From assembly GCA_036873135.1 (NCBI GenBank), contig JAPTYO010000005.1, positions 18,434,666 through 18,498,665 on the forward strand: DNA of 64,000 bases, read 5' to 3'. The stretch is from Clarkia xantiana subsp. parviflora (lineage: Eukaryota > Streptophyta > Magnoliopsida > Myrtales > Onagraceae). Position 1 is the first letter of the stretch, and each line of letters starts with the position of its first letter. Under the pieces are notes generated by a model. The model made no database searches, had not been told where the DNA came from, and saw only the letters and a list, made by a program, of their open reading frames with translations. The translations under genes were made by a program, and so were the position numbers. Of the stretch, positions 33,778 to 45,772 are shown piece by piece.

Positions 33778-34504
33778 TGTAGGGTTACGATTAAACGACA
33801 AAGACTAGAGCCAAGTACGTTTGTTGGCGAGATGGACGAATCGACGACCAACCTTGTTTGGAATGGTGAAACAAAGGTAAAAGGTCGACTATCATCTTTT
33901 GAGGAAGTCGACTTTCAGAACATGATTAATAAAGATAGAAGCGACAAGCTACCAGACCTCTATTTTAAAGAGTAAGTCGAGTCGACCATTAAAAGCTCTT
34001 TCATAAGTAAACCCTCCTCCTAAGGAAAGGTACAGTTGGAGACCTACTTCCACCGCCCTAGAAGTAAACCTTCCTCCTAAGGAAAGGTACAGGTGGCGAC
34101 CTGTTTCCACTGTTAAAGGAAGAAACCTCCTTGACTAAGGAAGGATGAGCTGGCGATCTGCTTGTCACCTACTTGAGCCGACTCTGGACAAAACCCTCCC
34201 CAGAAGGTAAATGCCCCACGAAGTCGGTAACATTTTCCCTATAAATGTGGGCTCATTTTCATTATTTAAGGGCTAATATCTATCAGTTACTATATATTAT
34301 TCTCTCGATATCCATTACTGACTTAAGCTTCGGAGTGGGATCAGGGGCTATCCCCACCTCTTTTCAGGTCCTCGCCTAGCACAAAGCCACCAAAGGAAAC
34401 TAAGTGTCCACGCGACCAAGTAAGATACCAAGTGAGCTAGCTCCCGGTGAGACTTAGAAGTCCACTACTCGAAGTTCCAAGGCCACGTCATTTTGATCCC
34501 AACA
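33778..34504 (+). repeat. 3' LTR of element F
   Basis: Starts TGTAGGGTTACG after a purine tract (TTTCGGGGGCAAG) and ends GATCCCAACA, 727 bp. It has a duplicated piece GTAAACC(C/T)TCCTCCTAAGGA (about 34,010-34,090), TATA box CCCTATAAATG, the box CTTAAGCTTCGGAGTGGG and a GGGGCTATCCCC hairpin. Same family as the E LTR. Confidence 0.8.
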
Positions 34505-35911
34505 GCCGTGATGAACTTTGTTCGTCATTTAACCACATTCTGGGCCAGATGAGAATCTGTGATAGCATGATTCACATATCCTTTTCCTGTCAACCCAAAA
34601 GGTTCATGTATGCTATCAACGCGTGCTTCATACTACGCGTGCCACGTTCGACCATGGGGTCATAGCTCGGTTGTGCTGGGAAGGAATCCTCGTGATTCTG
34701 ACGGGTGCAAACTTTTTCACCTTGACCGTGTGACTGATCCCAGGAGCCTTATGAAGAGGCACCTGAAGTATCCTCATGGACTCAGAACTCATACCTAAGG
34801 TCAGGCTCAATGCTCGCTTCCTGGCGTACGAGCTAGTGCTGAACAAAAAGGCCCAATGACCACAACCATGGAAACAGGTTGGGTTTGACTAAGGGTATGA
34901 GCGATGGGGATGGTCAAGTTCACCTGTAATTCACCGATTCTTGTATTCACTAGGTGGTCACCAGCCGGATATTAGTTGAAGGTTGTGAATACCTGTACGG
35001 ATGCCTTGGAAAAGTGTTCCTATGTGGAAACTAGGCAAATGGAGAATAATCAGTTGACCTAGAATATAGCGCGGTACAATATATAAATGTTGTTTATAAA
35101 ATGTTGATTAAAGAAAAGGGAATCAACGTTCTGTGGGCGCTACAATACTGCTAACAGATGAGTAGCACGATGCCCGTCCTATCCGCCGATCGCACGGCAA
35201 ACCTCGTATGAACTATTCGGAAGCATGGAGCAGATCAAAGGGGAGAAATGTTGATGCGGATTTGGACAACAATACATTAACAGGCACCCTCCAATTCCGG
35301 TGAGTGGGAGCTGTAAGCATATGGTGATGGGCGTCATAATTGGTAGCTCATAATATGTATAGTTTACCTAATTAACTTGGGTAAATGTCACATTAGGGTA
35401 ATTTGGCTAGACCCAAATCCCAATGGACATGGGAGGCCCAAAATTGGGCCTCCCCAAATACATAGGCCGGCCGAATTTATGTTTGGGGTAAAGTGGACTT
35501 TTGTCCACTTTACTCCTCCTATAAATAAGAGGTGTTGGGGAAATTTTAGGGTTAATCATAATTCCCTCACAAGAGAGTTTTAGAGAGAAAAAAACCCTCC
35601 TCCCATACTAAGGGTTCGACCGAACCACATATATCACCTATGGTGTGCCAAATTGCTTTTTGAGCAAAATCTCAAGAGATCTGTCCCCGTGCCGAGAATC
35701 GATCAGAGGCTTTGCTGTGGAGCTGCTCCACGTAGGGCTTCTCTAACAAGAATCTCTACTGGTCCCGTCCGGAGGATCGCGAACTCCCTCGAGCAAAGAT
35801 CTTGGAATACGGTTACTCTTGAGGTATGTGTAAACTTTCAGTTGCGTAATTGATATTACTAGCACATACCATGTTTTAGTTTCCGTAGTGATTACTCCTC
35901 GTAATCTAATA
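34505..35911 (+). repeat. Copia LTR fragment, plus strand (element L)
   Basis: Picks up the copia LTR about 330 bp in, exactly at the end of the F LTR, and runs to its end near 35,911. It has a TATA box (CCTATAAATAAGAG) near 35,518-35,531. Short open frames here match nothing. The next bases belong to the leader of the G aORF, so the copia element lies where the G 3' LTR would be expected. Confidence 0.75.
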
Positions 35912-36027
35912 GGACCACCAAATTTTTTGGCGGACCGATGTTTTTTCCTGACGGACCGCTGTTTTTTCTTTCTCCTTGCCAGGTGTACTTTTGGGGCTTC
36001 TGTGTGTCGTTTTGTTTCTTCTTCAAA

Positions 36028-39000
36028 ATGAGTAAGCCTTCTTCTCCTAAGTCTTCCCGAACTGACCTTGCCTCTAATGTTCCCCTAGTCCTCTTCCTGC
36101 ATAAGAGGTTTTTTATGGGAAGGCGGTTTCCGCTGAGTCCGGACTATGTCCCTGAGACGTCCGATCCCGAGTCGGATACGGAGGTCGAGTTGCGGCCTAT
36201 CCTTGAGGATGAGCTGGCCTTTCTTCGTGATCTTGTGTTCTCATTTGAGACTTATAGAAAGAACTCATTGAACTTGAAAATGTATCTTTTCAATGCTAAG
36301 CTGGCTGGGTTATTTGGCATGGGAAAATTATTTTCCCTTTCACCATGCCATACCGCTATGGTGGTAGTTCTGCTACTCCTCCGCCGGATGGAATGTCGGT
36401 GGTATACATTCATCAGATCAAGGAGGGGCTCCGCTTCCCTTACTCTACCGACCTTCGGGAGCTCTGCCAGTATTATCGGATTTCTCCTCTCGAGCTTGCC
36501 CCTTCTGCCATCCGTTCCTGGATTGGATTTAGGGTGTTGTGCCATCGCCAACATTGGGCTTACTCTCTTCTTCTCTTTCGATGTTTCTACCGCATCCAGC
36601 AAGGTGTGAGTCGGGGTTCTATTTTCTAGTGACCTGCCCCCTATTTTCCCAAAAGGGATTTTTGACGTTGGGAACTGCTAATTGGAATAACAAGCGCCGG
36701 TTTGTTCTTGTCTTTGAGGGCGGTAGTGGCCAATGGGAGAAATACTACTTTTTCCTTGAAGGTCAGGACATTTCTTGGTCCCTGGATACCCACATGTTGA
36801 CGGATGCGTGTCCCGGATTTTCCAAACTTTCCACTTCTGGTAAGCAGACCCTGAAGCTGATATATATTGAGAACACGACGGCCTCCTTCAGGTCCGTACA
36901 TCACATTTCGAACGGCGCCCTGTCATTTGATACTTGTAACTTTCATGCTTTGTCTTGTAGGTTAGTTTCAGTATCGGCCTTCCCTGTTTCAGGAGGATGA
37001 TGATGCTGGTAAGGAAGCCCCTTCCGAATGGGAGACTTCGATCATTTTTCCTATTCTTTTGCCTGTGTCTTAGACTCCTTCACCATCTCATTGTCGTCTG
37101 GGGCTGTGATACCCTCCTCTGGTATCGTGTTTGTTATGTTTTCTTTTGTTCTTCTCCTTATTTTGCTTATGTTGTATTCATCTATGCTTTGTTGATTTTC
37201 AGGAAGGTCCCCCTATATCTCTGTCGTGCAGATCTTGGCTAAGATCAGGTCGAAAAGGTCTAGCTTGGAGGAAGAGGCCCCTATTTCTAAGGCTCAGAAG
37301 ATAGACTCATTGCTTTCTCCCTCCAAGTCCTCCTCTTGTCATAAAGAGAGAGATGTCACTGTATAGGATGTCGCTGATGGTTCTCCCATTTCCCCGGAGA
37401 ATAAGGAGGCTTCGGAAGATGCTGACGATTCTTCTTCTCCTCGACCCATCTCCCCCCCAAGAGGTGCATCCTCCGATGATAGACCTCTCGTTCCAGGTAT
37501 ATGGCGACTTTGTCTTCATGTATATGTATGTTTATCTTGCCCTTTTCGCGCCTTATATTTGTTTTCAGGTAGGATCAAGTTGCCTTTGATCTTTCCCGAG
37601 GATCTTATCCGTCCCATCGATGGTGATGTCTGGGGTAATTCTTCGTTGCCCTTCCAGAATGCTGATTGGAAACTTTATGACCTATCCGCCTCCCTTTTCA
37701 TTCCGGAAGTTGCTATTCCAATGATGAACTCCATTATTCCTCGAGCCGATCGATATCTTCCTCCGACCGACCATGAAGAAATTCATCATTGCGTGAAGGG
37801 CGCGTTGTCTCAGTTTTCTCCCGTGAGTGCATACACTATGTTTTACCTTTTTTTTGTTCGATCTTCTTATTTATCTTGACTCTTGCTTTCTTTTGTAGGG
37901 CATATCTTCTGTTGTTAACGTTGGCTCTCATTTGGTTAACGTTGGTCGTGAACGGGATATGCTTCGGGAGATGGTCCTGAAGAGCGGCTACTCAGAAGGT
38001 CCTTGAGTCTACTCAGAAAATCACTGAAGAGCGGCTGTGAGAGGAGAATGAGGAGCTCAGGGTGTCGGAGGTTACCCTGGCTAGCCGTTTAACTGTTCTT
38101 CAGCAGGACCCTGATGATGTTCGTGTCGACCGAGCGGATGAGGCTTTGATTGCAGAGCAAAAGAGGAAGAGTGTTCTTCATGATGCCCGGGAGGAGGGTA
38201 GATTGTCAGGACTGAAGGAATGTGAGGCTCTTGGAGTTGAGAAAGGCAAAGCTGTTGGAGTCCAGGAGTTTCTAGCTTCCGAAGACTTTTCTACTCATGA
38301 TGAGAAGCACTTCCAGGGCATTATGAACACCTTCGGTGTGAACATGGTTGAGAAGATAATAGAAACAAGGGATAAGGGTTCCTTTGGTACCACTTCTTTG
38401 GGCAGAATCCACTTTTGGTACCACTTCTTTTTTTTTGTACGCTTTTGGTACTAACATTTTCCATTTTGTACCATTTTGGTACCCCGTTAGAATTTCGTCC
38501 AAAATGGCCGTTAAACCCCCATGTGAGCTGCACGTGACCAAAAACTAAACTTGGCTGGACGGATTTACCCTTAGGGATAAGGTTTCCTTTGGTACCACTT
38601 CTTTGGGCAAAATCCACTTTTGGTACCACTTTTTTTTTTCTTGTATATATACTTTGTTTTGCAGTCGGATTTATATGGATTGATATAGAATTGTCTCATA
38701 TATACATTTCCAACTTTGTTCAGAGCCCTACTTAGTAATGTTGCAACTTATATTTTCGGTCTAGCAAAAGAAAACGTCGCATCCTTAAAAGTTTATATTA
38801 TTGTTGCAGAGTGTCGAAATGTTTATTCTAGAGTGGTAAGGAATGACGTATCTATTTGTGTTGTTATTAAATTCATAGTGATACTTGGTCCCTGGATACC
38901 CACAAGTTGACGGATGCGTGTCCCGGATTTTCCAAACTTTCCACTTCTGGTAAGCAGACCCTGAAGCTGATATATATTGAGAACACAACGGCCTCCTTCA

Positions 39001-42000
39001 GGTCCGTACATCACATTTCATAAGAGGAGCTGTCTGTCATGGGGATTCGAACGGCGCCCTGTCATTTGATACTTGTAACTTTCATGCTTTGTCTTGTAGG
39101 TTAGTTTCAGTATCGGCCTTCCCTGTTTCAGGAGGATGATGATGCTGGTAAGGAAGCCCCTTCCGAATGGGAGACTTCGATCATTTCTCCTATTCTTTTG
39201 CCTGTGTCTTAGACTCCTTCACCATCTCATTGTCGTCTGGGGCTGTGATACCCTCCTCTGGTATCGTGTTTGTTATGTTTTCTTTTGTTCTTCTCCTCAT
39301 TTTGCTTATGTTGTATTCATCTATGCTTTGTTGATTTTCAGGAAGGTCCCTCTATATCTCTGTCGTGCAGATCTTGGCTAAGATCAGGTCGAAAAGGTCT
39401 AGCTTGGAGGAAGAGGCCCCAATTTTAAGGCTCAGAAGATAGACTCATTCCTTTCTCCCTCCAAGTCCTCCTGTCATAAAGAGAGAGATGTCACTGTATA
39501 GGATGTCGCTGATAGTTCTCCCGTTTCCCCGGAGAATAAGGAGGCTTCGGAAGATGCTGACGATTCTTCTTCTCCTCGACCCATCTCCCCCCCGAGAGGT
39601 GCATCCTCCGATGATAGACCTCTCTTTCCAGGTATATGGCGACTTTGTCTTCATGTATATGTATGTTTATCTTGCCCTTTTCGCGCCTTATATTTGTTTT
39701 CAGGTAGGATCAAGTTGCCTTTGATCTTTCCCGAGGATCTTATCCGTCCCATCGATGGTGATGTCAGGGGTAATTCTTCGTTGCCCTTCCAAAATGCTGA
39801 TCGGAAACTTTATGACCTATCTGCCTCCCTTTTCATTCCGGAAGTTGCTATTCCAATGATGAACTCCATTATTCCTCCAACCGATCGATATCTTCTTCCG
39901 ACCGACCATGAAGAAATTCATCATTGCGTGAAGGGCGCGTTGTCTCAGTTTTCTCCCGTGAGTGCATACACTATGTTTTACCTTTTTTTTGTTCGATCTT
40001 CTTATTTATCTTGACTCTTGCTTTCTTTTGTAGGGCATATCTTTTGTTGTTAACGTTGGCTCTCATTTGGTTAACGTTAGTCGTGAACGGGATATGCTTC
40101 GGGAGATGGTCCTGAAGAGCGGCTACTCAGAAGGTCCTTGATTCTACTCAGAAAATCACTGAAGAGCGGCTGTGAGAGGAGAATGAGGAGCTCAGGGTGT
40201 CGGAGGTTACCCTGGCTAGCCGTTTGACTGTTCTTCAGCAGGACCCTGATGATGTTCGTGTCGACCGAGCGGATTAGGCTTTGATTGCAGAGAAAAAGAT
40301 GAAGAGTGTTCTTCATGATGCCCGGGAGGAGGGTAGATTGTCAGGACTGAAGGAATGTGAGGCTCTTGGAGTTGAGAAAGGCAAAGCTGTTGGAGTCCTG
40401 GAGTTTCTAGCTTCCGAAGACTTTTCTACTCATGATGAGAAGCACTTCCAGGGCATTATGAACACCTTCGGTGTGAACATGGTTGAGAAGATAATAGAAA
40501 CAAGGGATAAGGGTTCCTTTGGTACCACTTCTTTGGGCAGAATCCACTTTTGGTACCACTTCTTTTTTTTGTACACTTTTGGTACTAACATTTTCCATTT
40601 TGTACCATTTTGGTACCTCCGTTAGAATTTCGTCCAAAATGGCCGTTAAACCCCCATGTGAGCTGCACGTGACCAAAAACTAAACTTGGCTGGACGGATT
40701 TACCCTTAGGGATAAGGTTTCCTTTGGTACCACTTCTTTGGGCAAAATCCACTTTTGGTACCACTTTTTTTTTTCTTGTATATATACTTTGTTTTGCAGT
40801 CGGATTTATATGGATTGATATAGAATTGTCTCATATATAAATTTCCAACTTTGTTCAGAGCCCTACTTAGTAATGTTGCAACTTATATTTTCGGTCTAAC
40901 AAAAGAAAACGTCGCATCCTTAAAAGTTTATATTATTGTTGCAGAGTGTCGAAATGTTTATTCTAGAGTGGTAAGGAATGACGTATCTATTTGTGTTGTT
41001 ATTAAATTCATAGTGATACTTGGTCCCTGGATACCCACATGTTGACGGATGCGTGTCCCGGAATTTCCAAACTTTCCACTTCTGGTAAGCAGACCCTGAA
41101 GCTGATATATATTGAGAACACGACGGCCTCCTTCAGGTCCGTACATCACATTTCATAAGAGGAGCTGTCTGTCATGGGGATTCGAACGGCGCCCTGTCAT
41201 TTGATACTTGTAACTTTCATGCTTTGTCTTGTAGGTTAGTTTCAGTATCGGCCTTCCCTGTTTCAGGAGGATGATGATGCTGGTAAGGAAGCCCCTTCCG
41301 AATGGGAGACTTCGATCATTTCTCCTATTCTTTTGCCTGTGTCTTAGACTCCTTCACCATCTCATTGTCGTCTGGGGCTGTGATACCCTCCTCTGGTATC
41401 GTGTTTGTTATGTTTTCTTTTGTTCTTCTCCTTATTTTGCTTATGTTGTATTCATCTATGCTTTGTTGATTTTCAGGAAGGTCCCCCTATATCTCTGTCG
41501 TGCAGATCTTGGCTAAGATCAGGTCGAAAAGGTCTAGCTTGGAGGAAGAGGCCCCTATTTCTAAGGCTCAGAAGATAGACTCATTCCTTTCTCCCTCCAA
41601 GTCCTCCTGTCATAAAGAGAGAGATGTCACTGTATAGGATGTCGCTGATGGTTCTCCCGTTTCCCCGGAGAATAAGGAGGCTTCGGAAGATGCTGACGAT
41701 TCTTCTTCTCCTCGACCCATCTCCCCCCCGAGAGGTGCATCCTCCGATGATAGACCTCTCGTTCCAGGTATATGGCGACTTTGTCTGCATGTATATGTAT
41801 GTTTAACTTGCCCTTTTCGCGCCTTATATTTGTTTTCAGGTAGGATCAAGTTGCCTTTGATCTTTCCCGAGGATCTTATCCGTCCCATCGATGGTGATGT
41901 CAGGGGTAATTCTTCGTTGCCCTTCCAGAATGCTGATCGGAAACTTTATGACCTATCTACCTCCCTTTTCATTCCGGAAGTTGCTATTCCAATGATGAAC

Positions 42001-42638
42001 TCCATTATTCCTCCAGCCGATCGACATCTTCCTCCGACCGACCATGAAGAAATTCATCATTGCGTGAAGGGCACGTTGTCTCAGTTTTCTCCCGTGAGTG
42101 CATACACTATGTTTTACCTTTTTTTTGTTCGGTCTTCTTATTTATCTTGACTCTTGCTTTCTTTTGTAGGGCATATCTTCTGTTGTTAACGTTGGCTCTC
42201 ATTTGGTTAACTTTGGTCGTGAACGGGATATGCTTCGGGAGATGGTCCTGAAGAGCGGCTACTCAGAAGGTCCTTGATTCTACTCAGAAAATCACTGAAG
42301 AGCGGCTGTGAGAGGAGAATGAGGAGCTAAGGGTGTCGGAGGTTACCCTGGCTAGCCGTTTGACTGTTCTTCAGCAGGACCCTGATGATGTTCGTTTCGA
42401 CCGAGCGGATGAGGCTTTGATTGCAGAGAAAAAGATGAAGAGTGTTCTTCATGATGCCCGGGAGGAGGGTAGATTGTCAGGACTGAAGGAATGTGAGGCT
42501 CTTGGAGTTGAGAAAGGCAAAGCTGTTGGAGTCCAGGAGTTTCTAGCTTCCGAAGACTTTTCTACTCATGATGAGAAGCACTTCCAGGGCATTATGAACA
42601 CCTTCGGTGTGAACATGGTTGAGAAGATAATAGAAACA
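36028..42638 (+). pseudogene. aORF of element G, internally triplicated
   Basis: Starts MSKPSSPKSSRTD, followed by an acidic stretch. The core is split over frames: RFPYSTDLRELCQYY, AIRSWIGFRVLCHRQ and a GQWEKYYFF segment correspond to the D core. The later parts exist three times because of a tandem duplication: LPLIFPEDLIRPIDG, then a coiled coil with MSEVTLASRLTVLQQ (or its diverged form), then EGRLSGLKECEALGVEKG and GVQEFLASEDF. Many breaks look like introns (GT/AG borders are present), but I cannot fix them all. In each unit the reading frame runs directly into the inverted-repeat element M and ends there. This looks like the same gene family as the D aORF. Confidence 0.65.
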
Positions 42639-43156
42639 AGGGATAATGGTTCCTTTGGTACCACTTCTTTGGGCAGAATCCACTTTTGGTACCACTTCTT
42701 TTTTTGTACACTTTTGGTACTAACATTTTCCATTTTGTACCATTTTGGTACCTCCGTTAGAATTTCGTCTAAAATGGCCGTTAAACCCCCATGTGAGCTG
42801 CACGTGACCAAAAGCTAAACTTGGCTGGACGGATTTACCCTTAGGGATAAGGTTTCCTTTGGTACCACTTCTTTGGGCAAAATCCACTTTTGGTACCACT
42901 TTTTTTTTTCTTGTATATATACTTTGTTTTGCAGTCGGATTTATATGGATTGATATAGAATTGTCTCATATATACATTTCCAACTTTGTTCAGAGCCCTA
43001 CTTAGTAATGTTGCAACTTATATTTTCGGTCTAACAAAAGAAAACGTCGCATCCTTAAAAGTTTATATTATTGTTGCAGAGTGTCGAAATGTTTATTCTA
43101 GAGTGGTAATGACTGACGTATCTATTTGTGTTGTTATTAAATTCATTGTGATACTT
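36774..43156 (+). repeat. Head-to-tail triplication of about 2.1 kb
   Basis: Three units: 36,774-38,883, 38,884-41,018 and 41,019-43,156. Each starts CTTGGTCCCTGGATACCC inside the aORF and ends inside element M at GTGATACTT. Units 2 and 3 are about 2,135 bp; unit 1 is 2,110 bp and lacks ATAAGAGGAGCTGTC and neighbouring bases near 36,909. Identity is very high (a few substitutions per hundred bases at most). Confidence 0.93.
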
Positions 43157-43736
43157 ATCACAATACAAAAAGTTAATTTTAACGCCACGAACAAATAATT
43201 TTCTTATATATTGCACGATATTCTAATACTTACAAACATATCTATCATACTATGCACCGCATTATTATCATATATCAACCGATACATGAAACATACATAC
43301 ATACATTACAATATTGGTTTTTACAACGACATATAAATTTCTTCGAATGTGTCAGAAACAGAGTACACAAAAGAATAGTCTAAGGAAGAGCTGTATGATG
43401 ACAATGGAAGTTCTGTAATTAACATAAGGTTCACCGACTGCAAAACAAAGTATATATACAAAAAAAAAAGTGGTAACAAAAGTGGATTTTGCCCAAAGAA
43501 GTGGTACTAAAGGAACCCTAGTCCCTAAGGTAAATCCGTCCAGCCAAATTTAGTTTTTGGTCACGTGCAGCTAACATGGGGGTTTAACGGCCATTTTGGA
43601 CGGAATTCTAATGGAGGTACCAAAAGGGTACAAAATGGAAAACGTTGGTACCAAAAGTGTACAAAAAAAAAAAAAAGAAGTGGTACCAAAAGTGGATTCT
43701 GCCCAAACAAGTGGTACCAAAGGAACCCTTATCCCT
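42639..43736. mobile_element. Element M: 1.1-kb element with long inverted terminal repeats
   Basis: Arms of about 300 bp (42,639 to about 42,945, and about 43,440-43,736) are inverted copies, ending in AGGGATAA. Each arm contains the subterminal motif CCTTTGGTACCACTT twice and the segment GGCCGTTAAACCCCCATG. The 500-bp middle is AT-rich with no transposase. No clear target duplication. Incomplete left halves are part of triplication units 1 and 2 (38,365-38,883 and 40,500-41,018). Confidence 0.8.
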
Positions 43737-43739
43737 AAT

Positions 43740-44455
43740 TTTTTTCATTAATTGACATGTGCAAGTCTCGTGACCGACCCTACACTTTCGATTTTGTTCA
43801 ATTTAGTCCCTCAAATATATTCCTAATTTTTAATTTGTTTAATTTAATCCCAAAACTTCAAAATCAATTCCAATTGAACCATCGAACCCAATTGACCTGG
43901 CCGGACCTAGCCTATGGCTAGGTCTGACCCTGGGTCAGGGTCGCCGGACCCATCAGACCCTGAACCAAGGTCGGACCTAGCCCTTGGCTAGGTTCGGCTA
44001 GGTCAATTGGGACCTAGCCCCAATTGGACCCGAATTAGGCTAGGTCCCAATTGACCTAGCCGGACCTAGTCTAGGGCTAGGTCCGACCCTAGGTCAGGGT
44101 CGGCTGAGTCCGGCGGCCCCGACCCAGGGTTGGATCTAGCCCTAGGCTAGGTCCGGCTAGGTCTATTGGGTTCAATGGATCAATTGGAATCGATTTTGAA
44201 GTTTTGGGACTAAATTAAACAAATTAAAAGTTATGAATATATTTGAGGGACTAAATGGAACAAAATAAAAAATTTAGGGTCAGTCACGTGACTTGCACAT
44301 GTCATTTAAATGAAAAAACTAATGGCCAACTAACGGATGTAACAAAAGCCACATTTTTTCAAACGTTTAGTACCAAAAGTATACAAAACCAAACATCCGG
44401 TACTAATAGCCACATTCGGCCAAACATGTGGTGTGAAAAGTACCTTTAACCCTTT
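43740..44455. mobile_element. Element N: foldback palindrome
   Basis: From 43,740 to about 44,318 the sequence is close to a full palindrome: TTGACATGTGCAAGTC pairs with GACTTGCACATGTC, and CCAAAACTTC with GAAGTTTTGG. The middle alternates CTAGGTCCGG and CCGGACCTAG words. A right extension to 44,455 carries TAGTACCAAAAGTATACAAA and resembles an M arm. No coding capacity. It abuts the 3' side of the G gag. Confidence 0.75.
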
Positions 44456-45718
44456 TACTCTTTCTGCCATCTCCTCTAGTGAGTTGATTGGAATTACCTC
44501 CACATTGTCCGCCAGAGGTGTCCCCCGACGTCCCAGATTTCTTACGAAGGCCCGAACTATCTTCGCTTCAGATAACACTGTTGCTATGTCGAAGATATTC
44601 TGGTTGAACCTCGTGTAGTAGCTTGCCTGGCTATCGTCGTACCCTTGCTTTACGTCATCCAGCGTGGAGTCTCCCTTCAGGACCTTCCTTTCCCCTAAGT
44701 ACTGCCAGATAAACTTGTCCTTCTCGTCTGCCCATGAGGTGATCGATGCCTGTGGCAGACTGAAGAACCAGTACGAAGCTTTTCCTGCCAGAGTTGAGGG
44801 GAATAGCATTGCATAGTGGTATTCCACCGTCATTCTTCTCAAGAGTGATGATTCGTGCTTCTGGATGTGTTGTATTGAGTTTCCTTTTTCGACATAGTCC
44901 GGAATTTGACGTGTCGTGACGTTCGGTGGGACCATTACATTGATCAGCTCCTGAGTGATAGGGTGCTAGGCCCTGTCACTTAGTTTATGCATTGCTCCTC
45001 CCTTCGAATACTTGGACTTCTTAACTATTAGCTCCTCGATTTCCTCCTTCGTGGGGGCTATTCCTGCTAAGTTCTGCTGCCTTGCATTTTGAGGAACAAT
45101 GTTTTGTTGGTTGTTTTGGTGCTCCGCATGTCCTTGGCCGTTTTGAGGTCCAGCATACCCTTGGCCATTTTGGGATCAAGCATACCCTTGGTCATTCTGG
45201 GGTCCAGCATACCCTTGGTCATTCTGGGGTCCAGCATATCCTTGACCGTTGTCAGCCTGGTAATTGGGGTTCCTTTGTTGGTAATGCCCCCTTCCCTAGG
45301 GTTGCTGGTTTAAGGAGTTAGAGTGTACCTGTCGGTGTCCCCCCATCGACCTTGGAGGTGATGCTTGGTACCTTGGTTGTTCCTGCCTTAAGTGTGTCCT
45401 TAGACGCTCCCTTCTTTCTAGCATTTCCTCTACTGTCGCCATTAATTCAAGAGTGATATTGTATGTTCTTGCTTGTTGGGGTGGCTGGGGTTGCGGCTGG
45501 TTCACCGTTGCTTCGGGGCGGGCATTGGTTGAGGAGCTTTGTTCCTCCGGAGGTGGATGTTCCTTGTTTCTTGCTCCCTCTCGTTCTCTATCGATGGTTG
45601 CCTGCTGGCTTACCATCGTGACTTGCCTATTTCCCCCTGCGGGAGCTTGGTTGTTTTCTTGCGTGGGTGGCTGCCTGCTTGGCCCCCCCCCCCCAACTTG
45701 CCTTCTTGTAGTTGCCAT
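44453..45718 (-). pseudogene. gag: Gag of element G
   Basis: Starts MATTRRQVGGGG 34 bases after the primer site. The N-terminal part is Gln/Pro/Glu-rich to a stop at 45,296-45,298; the frame shifts and reaches a Tyr/Gly/Asn/Gln-rich repeat (QGYAGPQND type). The Retrotrans_gag-like core (44,935 downward) has AMLFPSTLAGKASYWFF, TSWADEKDKFIWQYLG, SQASYYTRF and FVRNLG. It stops where element N begins, at AERVKG. Nucleocapsid, protease, RT and integrase are missing. Confidence 0.8.
45105..45250. repeat. Tandem repeat in the G gag
   Basis: Five units of 24-30 bp of the type CAGCATACCCTTGGTCATTC, head to tail. On the minus strand they encode GYAGPQND-like repeats. The third and fourth units are almost identical. 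Confidence 0.85.
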
Positions 45719-45751
45719 TGATCACAAGTAGAAGAAACGTGCTTCTTGTTC

Positions 45752-45771
45752 GAGTCCAGTAGACGGCGCCA
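45752..45771 (-). other. Primer-binding site of element G
   Basis: TGGCGCCGTCTACTGGACTC on the minus strand, one base after the LTR. Its first ten bases equal those of D and I; the rest differs. Confidence 0.8.
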
Positions 45772-45772
45772 G

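Noticed and set aside
34505..35911. Treating the two copia LTRs at 30.4-32.1 kb and 34.5-35.9 kb as the pair of one element
   Set aside because: They are in opposite orientation and flank the end of a Ty3 element, so they are two separate insertions.
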